DNA of 32,673 nt from positions 1 to 32,673 of the IMG/VR virus record IMGVR_UViG_3300042507_000685. One strand, 5' to 3'. The notes beneath the pieces were generated by a model that searched no databases, was not told where the DNA came from, and saw nothing but the letters and a program-made list of their open reading frames with translations. The stretch's first letter is position 1; every line of letters starts with the position of its first letter. This document shows positions 7,046 to 13,304 of this stretch, piece by piece. Position numbers and translations under genes: made by a program. The DNA is from a virus.

Positions 7046-8356
7046 ATGCCTGCAAGCCCATCACTACTTATTGTCCCTGCCCGCTTTAAGACGGGGAAAC
7101 TCTACACCCAAATCGCTACGACTTCGGCTGGGGTTGTTCTCGGTTCATCGGGGGACTTTAACGTAACCCGTGCGACTACTGCGACCCGATTCAATTCGGC
7201 TGGCTTGATTGAGAGCGTTGCAAGCGGTGTGCCTCGCTTGGATTACTTTACGAGCGGTGGAACGGCTGGCTGCCCTGCGTTGCTCGTGGAGCCGAGTGCT
7301 GCCAACGGAATCCTTAACTCGGAGGATACTGCAACAAATTGGGTTTTGGGCGCAAGCCTGTCGGGAACTTATGAGAACGTTATTGGTGTGAGCGGTAACA
7401 ACTTGACCGTGGCGGTAAGTGGTTCGAGCATTGGCGTAGATGGTGGTGTTTTGCGAAGGACTCCCAATAACGTAGCCCTCGCAAGTGGCAGCACCTACAC
7501 GATTTCATTTTTATTAAAGAAAACAGGGTCACACACGATTGGCGGATATTATGCAGTCATAACTGGCGGAGCAGCAGGCGACCTTGGAGGAGTATTTGAT
7601 GTAAGCGGTTCTTTTAGCAGCGGTCAACTTTTTGTTTATACAGGCGCAACAAACCGAATACGCAGGGTTGAACAATGGGGAACGGATGTTTATCGCTGCT
7701 CCGAAACCTTCACGATGACGGCAAGTGGAACGCTGACTCAATTAGGATTAGCACCAACTGCTGCAGTGAACACTGGAGCGCATCCAGCAGTCGGTCTTGG
7801 CATCGCCTTCGCTGCACCGCAAATCGAACTCGGTGAAATACCGACATCGTTCATCCCCACAACCACCGCAGCGGTAACTCGCAACGCAGACGTGATAAAC
7901 CTATCAGGTGCAGTCAGCGGATGCATCGGGCAGACCGAGGGGACGATTTACACGGAGTTTGAATACAAGACCAACGCATCGGAAAGGCGGTTGATTGCTT
8001 TAAGCAATGGTACGACTTCGGACAGGATTATGGTTTGGTCATTAAGCAATGTTTTATACGCACAAGTTGAGGGTAACTCAATAATATTGGCAAACCCGAT
8101 AACGGAAGGTTATCATAAGTTGGCTTTCGCTTATCAGCAAAACGGAGTGAGCGGTACTTTGTTCGCAAGTTTGGATGGAGGCGCAGTAGTATCAGGAACA
8201 AGTGCGGATTTCCCTGCATCTTTGACCGACATAAACATCGGGAAAACCGAGGCAACCGCAACATCTAATTTCTTTTGGAATGCCCGCATCCGCTCTGCTG
8301 CCCTCTACACCGCTCGCTTAACCAACGCTGAACTCGCTGCCCTTACAACCCTCTAA
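7046..8356 (+). CDS. Tail fibre or receptor-binding protein with C-terminal LamG-like domain
   Basis: This 436-residue protein has no membrane segment and a high Thr/Ser/Gly/Ala content. The middle (about 150-275) has a carbohydrate-binding-like beta sandwich: GSTYTISFLLKKTG, then later IGLGIAFAAPQIELGEIPTSF, a signature of phage fibre modules. The C-terminal 150 residues (YTEFEYKT, RIMVWSLSNVLYAQVEG, YHKLAFAYQQNG, LFASLDGG, INIGKTE, ARIRSAALYTARLTNAEL) are a concanavalin/LamG-like lectin domain. The closing LYTARLTNAELAALT is typical of that fold in phage tail proteins. It probably binds host surface glycans. The lysis genes follow directly. Confidence 0.7.
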   Translation: MPASPSLLIVPARFKTGKLYTQIATTSAGVVLGSSGDFNVTRATTATRFNSAGLIESVASGVPRLDYFTSGGTAGCPALLVEPSAANGILNSEDTATNWVLGASLSGTYENVIGVSGNNLTVAVSGSSIGVDGGVLRRTPNNVALASGSTYTISFLLKKTGSHTIGGYYAVITGGAAGDLGGVFDVSGSFSSGQLFVYTGATNRIRRVEQWGTDVYRCSETFTMTASGTLTQLGLAPTAAVNTGAHPAVGLGIAFAAPQIELGEIPTSFIPTTTAAVTRNADVINLSGAVSGCIGQTEGTIYTEFEYKTNASERRLIALSNGTTSDRIMVWSLSNVLYAQVEGNSIILANPITEGYHKLAFAYQQNGVSGTLFASLDGGAVVSGTSADFPASLTDINIGKTEATATSNFFWNARIRSAALYTARLTNAELAALTTL

Positions 8357-8358
8357 CA

Positions 8359-8661
8359 ATGGCCTGTTTCCGTAAACTCTCGTTCCCATCTGCAAGCATC
8401 GCAGACCAAGTCCTCGCCAAATTGGACCCAATGGATAGCGTTGTAATCCTCGGCCACCTTTGCGAGCAAGCCGACAAGGAAGGCAACTGCGTCAAGGTAC
8501 GCAAGGAGTTCAGCGTTGACGTGCTATTCCACGCAGACGAACCGAGCGAACTCGCAGCCGCCTACGTCATTTGGCCTCGCCCTTGCGGAGTCCACGCCTT
8601 TGCAGGTTGGGAGGCACAATACGAAGCAGACTACAACGCCAACAAACCCAAGAGCAAATGA
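8359..8661 (+). CDS. Hypothetical protein between tail fibre and holin-like gene
   Basis: The 100-residue protein has three or four cysteines (MACF, HLCEQADKEGNC, PRPCGV) and a soluble composition. It starts two bases after the fibre stop codon and overlaps the holin-like start (ATGA). A segment VKVRKEFSVDVLFHADEPSE looks like a short beta hairpin. I do not recognise it. The context places it either as a fibre partner or as the first gene of the lysis group. Confidence 0.6.
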   Translation: MACFRKLSFPSASIADQVLAKLDPMDSVVILGHLCEQADKEGNCVKVRKEFSVDVLFHADEPSELAAAYVIWPRPCGVHAFAGWEAQYEADYNANKPKSK

Positions 8662-8876
8662 GATTATTCCGCAAACGCAATCCCGAAACCCCAAAACTCC
8701 CTTTTATGAAATCAGCAGTCATCGCACTACTTCGCCACCTTCTCACATTCATCGGTGGAACCCTTGTCGCCAAAGGCATCATCGATGCAGCCACTCTCAC
8801 CGAAATCATCGGTTCCGTATTGACCTTGCTTTCAGTAGGTTGGATGGCCTTGGATAAAACAAAGGGTAAGGAGTGA
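8658..8876 (+). CDS. Holin-like small membrane protein
   Basis: The ATG at 8658 overlaps the stop codon of the preceding gene (ATGA), giving 72 residues. A basic N-terminus (MRLFRKRNPE) is followed by hydrophobic segments at about 26-40 and 45-63 (LTFIGGTLVAKGIIDAATL, EIIGSVLTLLSVGWMAL) and a charged tail KTKGKE. This architecture, with a Gly-rich turn between two segments, is that of small phage holins that permeabilise the inner membrane. The adjacent membrane coiled-coil gene and a nearby amidase support the lysis role. Confidence 0.65.
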   Translation: MRLFRKRNPETPKLPFMKSAVIALLRHLLTFIGGTLVAKGIIDAATLTEIIGSVLTLLSVGWMALDKTKGKE

Positions 8877-9148
8877 ACCTAATCGAAACCACCATCGTCG
8901 GGAGCGTTGCAGCAATCGTCGGTGGAGCGGTCGCTTGGTTTACCAAGGGCCGTGTCGAATCGGACTCCCTGCAAGTCAGGCAAGCCCAAGCGGTCCTCGC
9001 TATGTGGCAGGCTACCAGCGAGTCACAAAACAAGGAATTAACACAACTTCGTAATGAGGTCGTAAGTTTGCGTCAGCGGTTAGAGGAAATGGAACACACC
9101 ATCCACTCCCTCCAAGCCGAGAATGCCAAACTTAAAAACCTCGTATGA
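8873..9148 (+). CDS. Membrane-anchored coiled-coil protein, spanin- or Rz-like candidate
   Basis: The start is GTG at 8873, overlapping the holin-like stop codon. The 91-residue product has one N-terminal membrane segment (about 5-22, TIVGSVAAIVGGAVAWF) and then a long heptad-patterned coil (about 35-90, LTQLRNEVVSLRQRLEEMEH). This is the layout of an inner-membrane spanin (Rz) subunit. No outer-membrane lipoprotein partner is seen nested or adjacent; the only lipoprotein candidate, at 15629, is far away. It could instead be a holin regulator. Confidence 0.5.
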   Translation: MNLIETTIVGSVAAIVGGAVAWFTKGRVESDSLQVRQAQAVLAMWQATSESQNKELTQLRNEVVSLRQRLEEMEHTIHSLQAENAKLKNLV

Positions 9149-10035
9149 AAGTAACCAAGCATTCCAAAAACGTCCACGCCATCGAGTGCGGACGGACCCA
9201 AGAATTTCTTCTGCTCTCCGACCTGCACTGGGACAACCCCAAGTGCGACGGGGCCTTGTTAACCAACCACCTCGAAGAAGCAAGACGCAGGGGTGCGAAA
9301 GTCCTCGTAAATGGGGACTTTTTTTGTTTGATGCAAGGCAAGGGCGACCCTCGCAGGAGCAAGGACGACATCCGACCCGAACACAACAACGGGCGATACC
9401 TTGACTCCATCGTTGACACGGCAGTCGAATGGTTCCGACCCTATGCCGACCTCCTGCTGGTCCTTGGCTACGGCAACCACGAAACGAGCATCATCCAACA
9501 CCAAGAAACGGATATCCTCCTTCGCTTTGCCACAATCCTCAACCACACCTGCAAGACCGACATTCAAGTCGGGGGCTATGGCGGGGTGCTTGACTTCAAG
9601 ATGATTTACGACCCGGACCATCGCTGCAACTTCATTATGCACTACTATCACGGCTCCGGGGGTGGTGGACCCGTAACCAAGGGAGTCATCCAAGACCAAC
9701 GCATCCTTGCGAGCATTGAAGGCTACGACTGCACTTGGCAGGGCCACGTTCACGAACTATACTATCACCAAAACATCGTCAACCGCTATGTGCGTACGAC
9801 TCACCAAATCTTGCAGAAACCTGTTCACCAAGTCCGCACGGCAACGTACAAAGAAGAATGGGCCGACGGGTACATGGGCTTTCACGTTGAGCGTGGAAGA
9901 GGCCCGAAGCCTTTGGGCGGATATTGGATGACCCTCGAAGCAGGCAGGTTTGTAGGCAAGGACCGAAGAGGTCCCGAATTACAAGTCTTTGCTTCCTTCG
10001 CCCCCTGCGACAGGTTCTACACCGCTGGCAGTTAG
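9145..10035 (+). CDS. Calcineurin-like metallophosphoesterase
   Basis: The 296-residue protein carries the metal-binding motifs in order: SDLHWD (D26, H28), NGDFF (G57-D58), GYGNHE (N111, H112), a His-rich MHYYHG strand, and QGHVHE (H201, H203). These ligate two metals in the phosphoesterase fold. The substrate is unknown and could be nucleic acid ends, nucleotides or phosphoproteins. It begins in the stop codon of the coiled-coil gene. It runs 57 bases into the convergent amidase gene, so their 3' ends are antisense to each other. No C-terminal partner domain such as an SbcD cap is seen. Confidence 0.85.
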   Translation: MKVTKHSKNVHAIECGRTQEFLLLSDLHWDNPKCDGALLTNHLEEARRRGAKVLVNGDFFCLMQGKGDPRRSKDDIRPEHNNGRYLDSIVDTAVEWFRPYADLLLVLGYGNHETSIIQHQETDILLRFATILNHTCKTDIQVGGYGGVLDFKMIYDPDHRCNFIMHYYHGSGGGGPVTKGVIQDQRILASIEGYDCTWQGHVHELYYHQNIVNRYVRTTHQILQKPVHQVRTATYKEEWADGYMGFHVERGRGPKPLGGYWMTLEAGRFVGKDRRGPELQVFASFAPCDRFYTAGS

Positions 10036-10431
10036 GTACAGGTAGCCGTACTCTTTTTCAGCGTTGAACTGGGGACAGGCCTTCGTAACGCCCGGAAAGT
10101 CCCTGTGTCCGCATATCCTTGCGGTAGGGTACTTTTTAAGCCAATCAAGCAACACCACGGCAATCGCTTGACGCTGGCCGATAGAACGGTCATCTTTGTC
10201 TTTGCCTCCGATATAACTCACGTGGAGGCTCGTAGCGTTATGCCCCTGCACCCCGTTGGTGATGGCACTATCAGGAGCCAAGACCGTTACGTTCCCGGTT
10301 GAATCAATTATCCGATGGTAGCCGACCGACTTCCATCCGAGGGCCTCCTTCCAATGCTTGCGGATGCTGGCGATGGTCGTATGCTTCGGGGTAGCCGTAC
10401 AATGGACGACGAGGTGGGTGATGGTTCTCAT
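9979..10431 (-). CDS. N-acetylmuramoyl-L-alanine amidase, T7-lysozyme type (endolysin)
   Basis: The minus-strand gene encodes 150 residues from the ATG at 10431-10429. It keeps the T7 lysozyme residue set: zinc ligands H10 (VVHCTA), H109 (CGHRDFPG) and C119 (KACPQF), with Y38 (VGYHRI) and K117 as the catalytic Tyr and Lys. It would cut the amide bond between N-acetylmuramic acid and L-Ala in peptidoglycan. There is no signal peptide, so release depends on the holin. Its start overlaps the stop codon of the upstream minus-strand gene by four bases. Its last 57 bases overlap the phosphoesterase gene on the other strand. T7 lysozyme also inhibits its polymerase; there is no sign of that function here. 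Confidence 0.92.
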   Translation of the reverse strand: MRTITHLVVHCTATPKHTTIASIRKHWKEALGWKSVGYHRIIDSTGNVTVLAPDSAITNGVQGHNATSLHVSYIGGKDKDDRSIGQRQAIAVVLLDWLKKYPTARICGHRDFPGVTKACPQFNAEKEYGYLYLTASGVEPVAGGEGSKDL

Positions 10432-10685
10432 TCTTCGGGGTTTAGTTTGTGAAAATAGTTGACCGCAACAGGGTCGGCAACATCGGGACCGCTGGATAGG
10501 TGGACCTCCTTGGTTCCCTGCCATTGAGCCATGGCCGGGTCGTAGCCTAACAACTCGCAGGCTTTCCGGTATTCGAGCAGGAGGGCGTGGTTTCCTTCCA
10601 AATCAGCGTTGTCGATGGCTATCATCAGCCGTTCCAAGGCGTTTGTCAGGGCCTTGGCAGGTCGGAGGGAGTGGTATTCGGGCAT
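10428..10685 (-). CDS. Hypothetical protein cotranscribed with the amidase
   Basis: The 85-residue, mostly helical product (ALTNALERLMIAIDNADLEG, ALLLEYRKACELLGYDPAMA) has a polar C-terminus ending KLNPEE. It is the first gene behind a promoter-like sequence on this strand and overlaps the amidase start by four bases. It could therefore regulate lysis or simply share its transcript. No domain is recognised. Confidence 0.65.
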   Translation of the reverse strand: MPEYHSLRPAKALTNALERLMIAIDNADLEGNHALLLEYRKACELLGYDPAMAQWQGTKEVHLSSGPDVADPVAVNYFHKLNPEE

Positions 10686-10699
10686 GGGTTAGGTTTGTA

Positions 10700-10730
10700 C
10701 AAATGTAGATAAATCCCCCCAAATCGCAAT
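10700..10730 (-). promoter_or_regulatory. Bacteroidota-type promoter for the minus-strand lysis operon
   Basis: On the minus strand, ATTG at 10730-10727 is followed after 19 bases by TACATTTG at 10707-10700. This fits the -33/-7 pair (TTTG, N19-21, TAnnTTTG) except for one base of the -33 element. The first start codon lies 15 bases downstream, at 10685. This is the best two-box promoter match in the window. Confidence 0.65.
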
Positions 10731-10828
10731 AAAACGGGGGATGAATAATTTTTTTGCTACGAGGCGGCGCAAATTAGAAAAAGTTGCTTTATTATTGTGT
10801 TACTAACCAACCACTAAACCTCAAAACC

Positions 10829-11050
10829 ATGATTAACAACACACTCCCCCAAAACGTTCGTGAATTTCACCTTGACCTTTGCGATGTTGAATCCACGGCA
10901 GATGCTTTCGCTTATGCGCTTAAAATGATGCGCTCTTTGAAGCAGGGCTGCATTAGTAACGAACAGTATGATTTGCTTGCTGGCAGTTTGCAGTTGCATT
11001 GCCAACGTGAAGATATTAGAACTAAAAACGAACTTGCCTCATTGTTCTAA
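10829..11050 (+). CDS. Small early protein (hypothetical)
   Basis: The ATG at 10829 follows the 19-nt leader element ACTAAACCTCAAAACCATG, which recurs exactly at 11223, so it is preferred over the upstream in-frame ATG at 10784. The product has 73 residues and is helical and acidic/polar (VREFHLDLCDVESTADAFAY, LKMMRSLKQGCISNEQYDLL). It is the first gene of the rightward early operon. The 143-base gap before it (10686-10828) is AT-rich and holds the minus-strand promoter. Function not recognised. Confidence 0.6.
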   Translation: MINNTLPQNVREFHLDLCDVESTADAFAYALKMMRSLKQGCISNEQYDLLAGSLQLHCQREDIRTKNELASLF

Positions 11051-11061
11051 CCAACCGAGGG

Positions 11062-11088
11062 GTGCGACTCGCCAACGCACATTCTTTA
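11062..11088 (+). terminator. Weak hairpin between early genes
   Basis: GTGCG at 11062-11066 pairs with CGCAC at 11076-11080 around a 9-nt loop, followed by ATTCTTT. The stem is short and the T run is interrupted, so it would at most attenuate transcription into the next gene. Confidence 0.3.
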
Positions 11089-11107
11089 AACCTCAAACCT
11101 CAAACCC

Positions 11108-11227
11108 ATGAACCACGAAACCCAAGCCAAACTCAAAGCAGCCCTCGCAACGGGCTACATCCTGCTGACCGCCTGCCTCGGCATCGCCTTCTTCAGCAGA
11201 TTCATCTTCGCACTCATCACCAACTAA
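11108..11227 (+). CDS. Small single-pass membrane protein, 39 residues
   Basis: The ATG at 11108 follows a leader with the doubled unit AAACCTC ending in CCCATG, like neighbouring starts. Residues 1-10 are polar (MNHETQAKLK). Residues 13-36 form one hydrophobic helix (LATGYILLTACLGIAFF). The stop codon TAA at 11225 directly abuts the leader of the next gene. It may act at the inner membrane early in infection. Function unknown; the leader and clean membrane helix are the evidence that it is real. Confidence 0.5.
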   Translation: MNHETQAKLKAALATGYILLTACLGIAFFSRFIFALITN

Positions 11228-11238
11228 ACCTCAAAACC

Positions 11239-11796
11239 ATGCACAAATTCAAGACCACCAACATCAAAGGCAAGGACTACGTTGAAGTCAACCAACGCCT
11301 CCTGTACTTTCGCAACGAACCGGCCTACGCTGGCTGGTCGTTGGAATCCGAACTCATTGACCTGCAACCCGACCGCTGCTGCGTCCGTGCAGTTGTCCGG
11401 GACAACGAAGGCCGCATCCGTGCTACGGGCCACGCCTCCGAGGACCGGACTTCCAGTATGATCAACAAGACCTCCTACGTCGAGAACTGCGAAACCTCCG
11501 CTTGGGGCCGTGCCTTGGCCTGTATCGGTATCGGTATTGAAACAAGCATCGCATCGTCCAACGAGGTGCAGATGGCTATCGCCCAGCAGAACCTTGGGGA
11601 CCTCAACGACAAACTCGGACTGGTCCCTTCCTACGACGAACTAACCACCGCAACGCTAAAGGCCGACTTCCTCGCATTGCTTGACAAACTCCCAAAGGAG
11701 CAACAGGCGAAGTTTATGAAGGACATCGACCACATGACCCCTGCACGATTTGAGAAAGGCATCCAATTCATCCAAAACCAACTTGCAAAGCCATGA
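11239..11796 (+). CDS. Putative ssDNA-annealing or recombination protein (Rad52-superfamily-like)
   Basis: The 185-residue protein starts at the ATG behind the recurring leader; upstream in-frame codons lie in the previous gene and are rejected. It opens GKDYVEVNQRLLYFRNEP and continues with strands and RIRATGHASED, then TSYVENCETSAWGRALACIG. That last Glu-x-x-x-Thr/Ser-x-x-x-GRAL helix is typical of a widespread phage family next to replication genes, often linked to DdrA/Rad52-like annealing proteins. The C-terminal 60 residues are helical and charged. The early-operon position fits recombination-coupled replication. The family link comes from memory of the motif and needs a profile search. 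Confidence 0.5.
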   Translation: MHKFKTTNIKGKDYVEVNQRLLYFRNEPAYAGWSLESELIDLQPDRCCVRAVVRDNEGRIRATGHASEDRTSSMINKTSYVENCETSAWGRALACIGIGIETSIASSNEVQMAIAQQNLGDLNDKLGLVPSYDELTTATLKADFLALLDKLPKEQQAKFMKDIDHMTPARFEKGIQFIQNQLAKP

Positions 11797-12014
11797 ACCT
11801 ACTTGAAAAAATAAATGCCGAGCAGTTTAAGAAACTACTTGAGTACAAAGAGAAAAACCCAAGAGAAGGAGAAGCCCTCGTTAAATTGTTGATTCAAAAC
11901 GACTACGTCAGTCAATTAAAGATTTGCGATGCAGTTGACCTTTGTGTTGTATTGAATTGCGCTGACCTTAATGCTTTTGGCTTTCTTTTCGATTCTTTCA
12001 AATCCAAGCCATGA
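11793..12014 (+). CDS. Hypothetical early protein
   Basis: This 73-residue protein overlaps both neighbours by four bases (ATGA at each end). It is helical: MNLLEKINAEQFKKLLEYKE, then EGEALVKLLIQNDYVSQLK, then a hydrophobic VDLCVVLNCADLNAFGFLF and a Lys-rich end. It is more AT-rich than the genes on either side, so it may be a later insertion. No domain recognised. Confidence 0.6.
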   Translation: MNLLEKINAEQFKKLLEYKEKNPREGEALVKLLIQNDYVSQLKICDAVDLCVVLNCADLNAFGFLFDSFKSKP

Positions 12015-12460
12015 CCTACCCAACCCTCATCACCATCCCCAAGAGCGACATCTGCAAGGCAGAAATCGCCCAAATCGCCCAGCAACTGACCGACCGAATC
12101 AATGACGGAGAGGTCAACCCCATCGAGGCCCACATCAAACTGAAGGCCATCGTCAAGGCTTTGGAAGCCACCATCAAGGCCACCGAGCAGACCGTAGCCG
12201 ACGAAGCCTCCAAGCACGGCAAGACCTTCCAAGCCTTTGGTGCAGAGATAACCCTCAAGGAAGGGAGCCTGACCCCGAACTACGAGGAAGACGAAGTGTA
12301 TGCCGACCTCAAAGCCCAACTCAAAGCGAGGGAGGAAGTGCTGAAGATGGCGTTCAGGCAAGCAGGCAAGACCGCTATCTTTGACGAATCCACGGGCGAG
12401 CAGGTTCCAGTATGTTCAGCCAAGGCCACCAAAGCGTCCATAGCCGTATCTTTTAAATAA
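12011..12460 (+). CDS. Hypothetical coiled-coil protein of the replication region
   Basis: The 149-residue protein has a helical N-terminal two-thirds (ICKAEIAQIAQQLTDRINDG, KLKAIVKALEATIKATEQTV), a short beta hairpin FQAFGAEITLKEGSLTPNY, and a second helix (LKAQLKAREEVLKMAFRQAG). Proteins of this shape sit next to annealing proteins in many Bacteroidota phages. A nuclease-inhibitor or single-strand-binding accessory role is possible but unproven. It starts in the stop codon of the previous gene. Confidence 0.6.
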   Translation: MTYPTLITIPKSDICKAEIAQIAQQLTDRINDGEVNPIEAHIKLKAIVKALEATIKATEQTVADEASKHGKTFQAFGAEITLKEGSLTPNYEEDEVYADLKAQLKAREEVLKMAFRQAGKTAIFDESTGEQVPVCSAKATKASIAVSFK

Positions 12461-12467
12461 CCACAAA

Positions 12468-12740
12468 ATGGAACTATACAATTTTGATAATCAAATCGCA
12501 TATTGCGAAGCCATGGGCCTTTCTAAATGTTTTGAGGCTTATGCAAAAAACTGCTCATCCGAGGAAATTATGCTAATCGGATTTAACAAAAATAGCGGTA
12601 ATGTTTATATTGCCCTTGAAAACGGGGTTACAATTTGCAGTATGCTTGGCCGTGATGTCAGTTACATTTGTCATAGCAATGAGGACGAAGAATTGTTTTT
12701 TGCGTCTTACGAGGAAACATTAAATTGTTTGCAACAATGA
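12468..12740 (+). CDS. Hypothetical AT-rich early protein
   Basis: The 90-residue product has four or five cysteines and strand-like segments (EEIMLIGFNKNSGNVYIALE, GVTICSMLGRDVSYICHS), ending in an acidic helix. Its base composition is visibly lower in G+C than the flanking genes, which suggests separate acquisition. It follows the previous stop codon by seven bases and overlaps the next start codon by four. Function not recognised. Confidence 0.55.
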   Translation: MELYNFDNQIAYCEAMGLSKCFEAYAKNCSSEEIMLIGFNKNSGNVYIALENGVTICSMLGRDVSYICHSNEDEELFFASYEETLNCLQQ

Positions 12741-12940
12741 AAAGAGTCGTCAACACCATCAAGGCTTTGCGGTTATTGTCGCAGAAGCCTCTAAGGGCCT
12801 CTCAGTTGCAAGATATTCTTGGAACGAGCAAAGGGGCCACCTACCGAATCATAAGGGATTTACGGGCCTCAGGAGAGGTCGTAGAGAAAACCCTTTGCAC
12901 TTACTCAATTAAACCCAAAAACCAAAACCAAGAATCATGA
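12737..12940 (+). CDS. Small winged-helix DNA-binding protein
   Basis: From the ATG at 12737, which overlaps the upstream stop codon, the product has 67 residues. It contains a helix-turn-helix: helix KTLRLLSQ-type start (NTIKALRLLSQKPLRASQLQ), turn and recognition helix (DILGTSKGATYRIIRDLRAS), then a beta wing (GEVVEKTLCTYSIK). This matches the IclR/MarR-like winged-helix layout. It probably regulates phage or host transcription. The next gene overlaps its stop codon by four bases. Confidence 0.6.
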   Translation: MKRVVNTIKALRLLSQKPLRASQLQDILGTSKGATYRIIRDLRASGEVVEKTLCTYSIKPKNQNQES

Positions 12941-13167
12941 GTTACACCCCCCAACCCAACACCTTCACCCTCTTCGTCAATGATAAGGGCGACAACCCGA
13001 AACGCCCGGATTACCGAGGCGATGCGGTCCTTCCTGACGGGACCAAGATGAAACTCTCCTGCTGGCTCAAAGAAGCAGCCAACGGAAAGAAGTTTTTGTC
13101 AGGTAAAATGGAGCCGATGCAAGAGCAAGAAAATTCACAAAAACAAGGCTCGGACCTGCCGTTTTAG
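12937..13167 (+). CDS. Small protein with SSB-like C-terminal tip
   Basis: The 76-residue protein has an OB-like or DUF736-like strand pattern: FTLFVNDKGDNPKRPDYRG, then AVLPDGTKMKLSCWLKEA, then GKKFLSGKMEPM. The tail is Gln/Asn/Ser-rich and ends DLPF. A C-terminal D-L-P-F after a flexible tail is the classic protein-interaction tip of bacterial SSB, which recruits replication and repair enzymes. It may be a miniature single-strand-binding protein or a mimic that competes for SSB partners. It lies directly upstream of the initiator and helicase genes. Confidence 0.5.
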   Translation: MSYTPQPNTFTLFVNDKGDNPKRPDYRGDAVLPDGTKMKLSCWLKEAANGKKFLSGKMEPMQEQENSQKQGSDLPF

Positions 13168-13169
13168 TG

Positions 13170-13177
13170 TAAATTTG
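13170..13177 (+). promoter_or_regulatory. Candidate -7 box (TAAATTTG) for the initiator operon
   Basis: TAAATTTG is an exact TAnnTTTG match three bases after the preceding stop codon. No good -33 element is seen at the right spacing. A transcript starting about seven bases downstream would carry the three-hairpin leader at 13210-13301 before the initiator ORF. Confidence 0.45.
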
Positions 13178-13185
13178 CAGGCGTA

Positions 13186-13205
13186 CTACATTTACAATTA
13201 AACGC
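13186..13205 (+). repeat. 20-nt exact direct repeat, copy 2
   Basis: This is identical to 6438-6457 (CTACATTTACAATTAAACGC). Here it lies at the 5' end of the structured leader of the initiator gene. Two exact copies ahead of unrelated genes suggest a shared promoter or regulator site. Confidence 0.7.
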
Positions 13206-13209
13206 ATCC

Positions 13210-13301
13210 GCTTGAATTCCGGCCAAGCAGGTGTTAGATAAAAGGGTTCCTCCACTTAACCCTGCCCTCAACTGCCGGAATCAGTTGGGGGCTTTTTTTT
13301 T
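13210..13301 (+). promoter_or_regulatory. Structured leader with intrinsic terminator: possible transcription attenuator
   Basis: Three successive hairpins can form, each with a 9-nt loop. Hairpin 1 pairs 13210-13214 with 13224-13228. Hairpin 2 pairs 13243-13248 with 13258-13263. Hairpin 3 pairs 13264-13273 with 13283-13292 (ten pairs, one G-U) and is followed by nine T at 13293-13301, an intrinsic terminator. Eight bases of loop 1 (13216-13223, ATTCCGGC) are complementary to eight bases of loop 3 (13274-13281). The loops could therefore kiss, or the arms could pair at long range and disrupt the terminator. An alternative pairing 13227-13231 with 13261-13265 would also break hairpin 3. The terminator ends three bases before the initiator ATG. 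Confidence 0.65.
13264..13301 (+). terminator. Intrinsic terminator 3 nt upstream of the initiator start codon
   Basis: A 10-bp stem (GCCCTCAACT with AGTTGGGGGC) with a 9-nt loop is followed by T9. It could simply end the upstream early operon. However, no promoter fits between it and the ATG at 13305, so downstream expression must pass through it or arise elsewhere. Confidence 0.75.
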
Positions 13302-13304
13302 ACC

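Noticed and set aside
9259-9753. Minus-strand open frame of 164 codons
   Set aside because: It lies opposite the phosphoesterase, whose metal motifs are clear. The reverse frame has no recognisable protein.
10790-10797. Rightward early promoter TATTATTG before 10829
   Set aside because: One mismatch to the -7 box and no -33 element within 19-22 bases. A promoter here is likely, but this exact site is not supported well enough to list.
11062-11238. Upstream extension of the annealing-like protein
   Set aside because: The extension would run through the 39-residue gene and two leader elements and has a non-protein-like, His/Gln/Pro-rich composition. The ATG at 11239 is directly behind the recurring leader.
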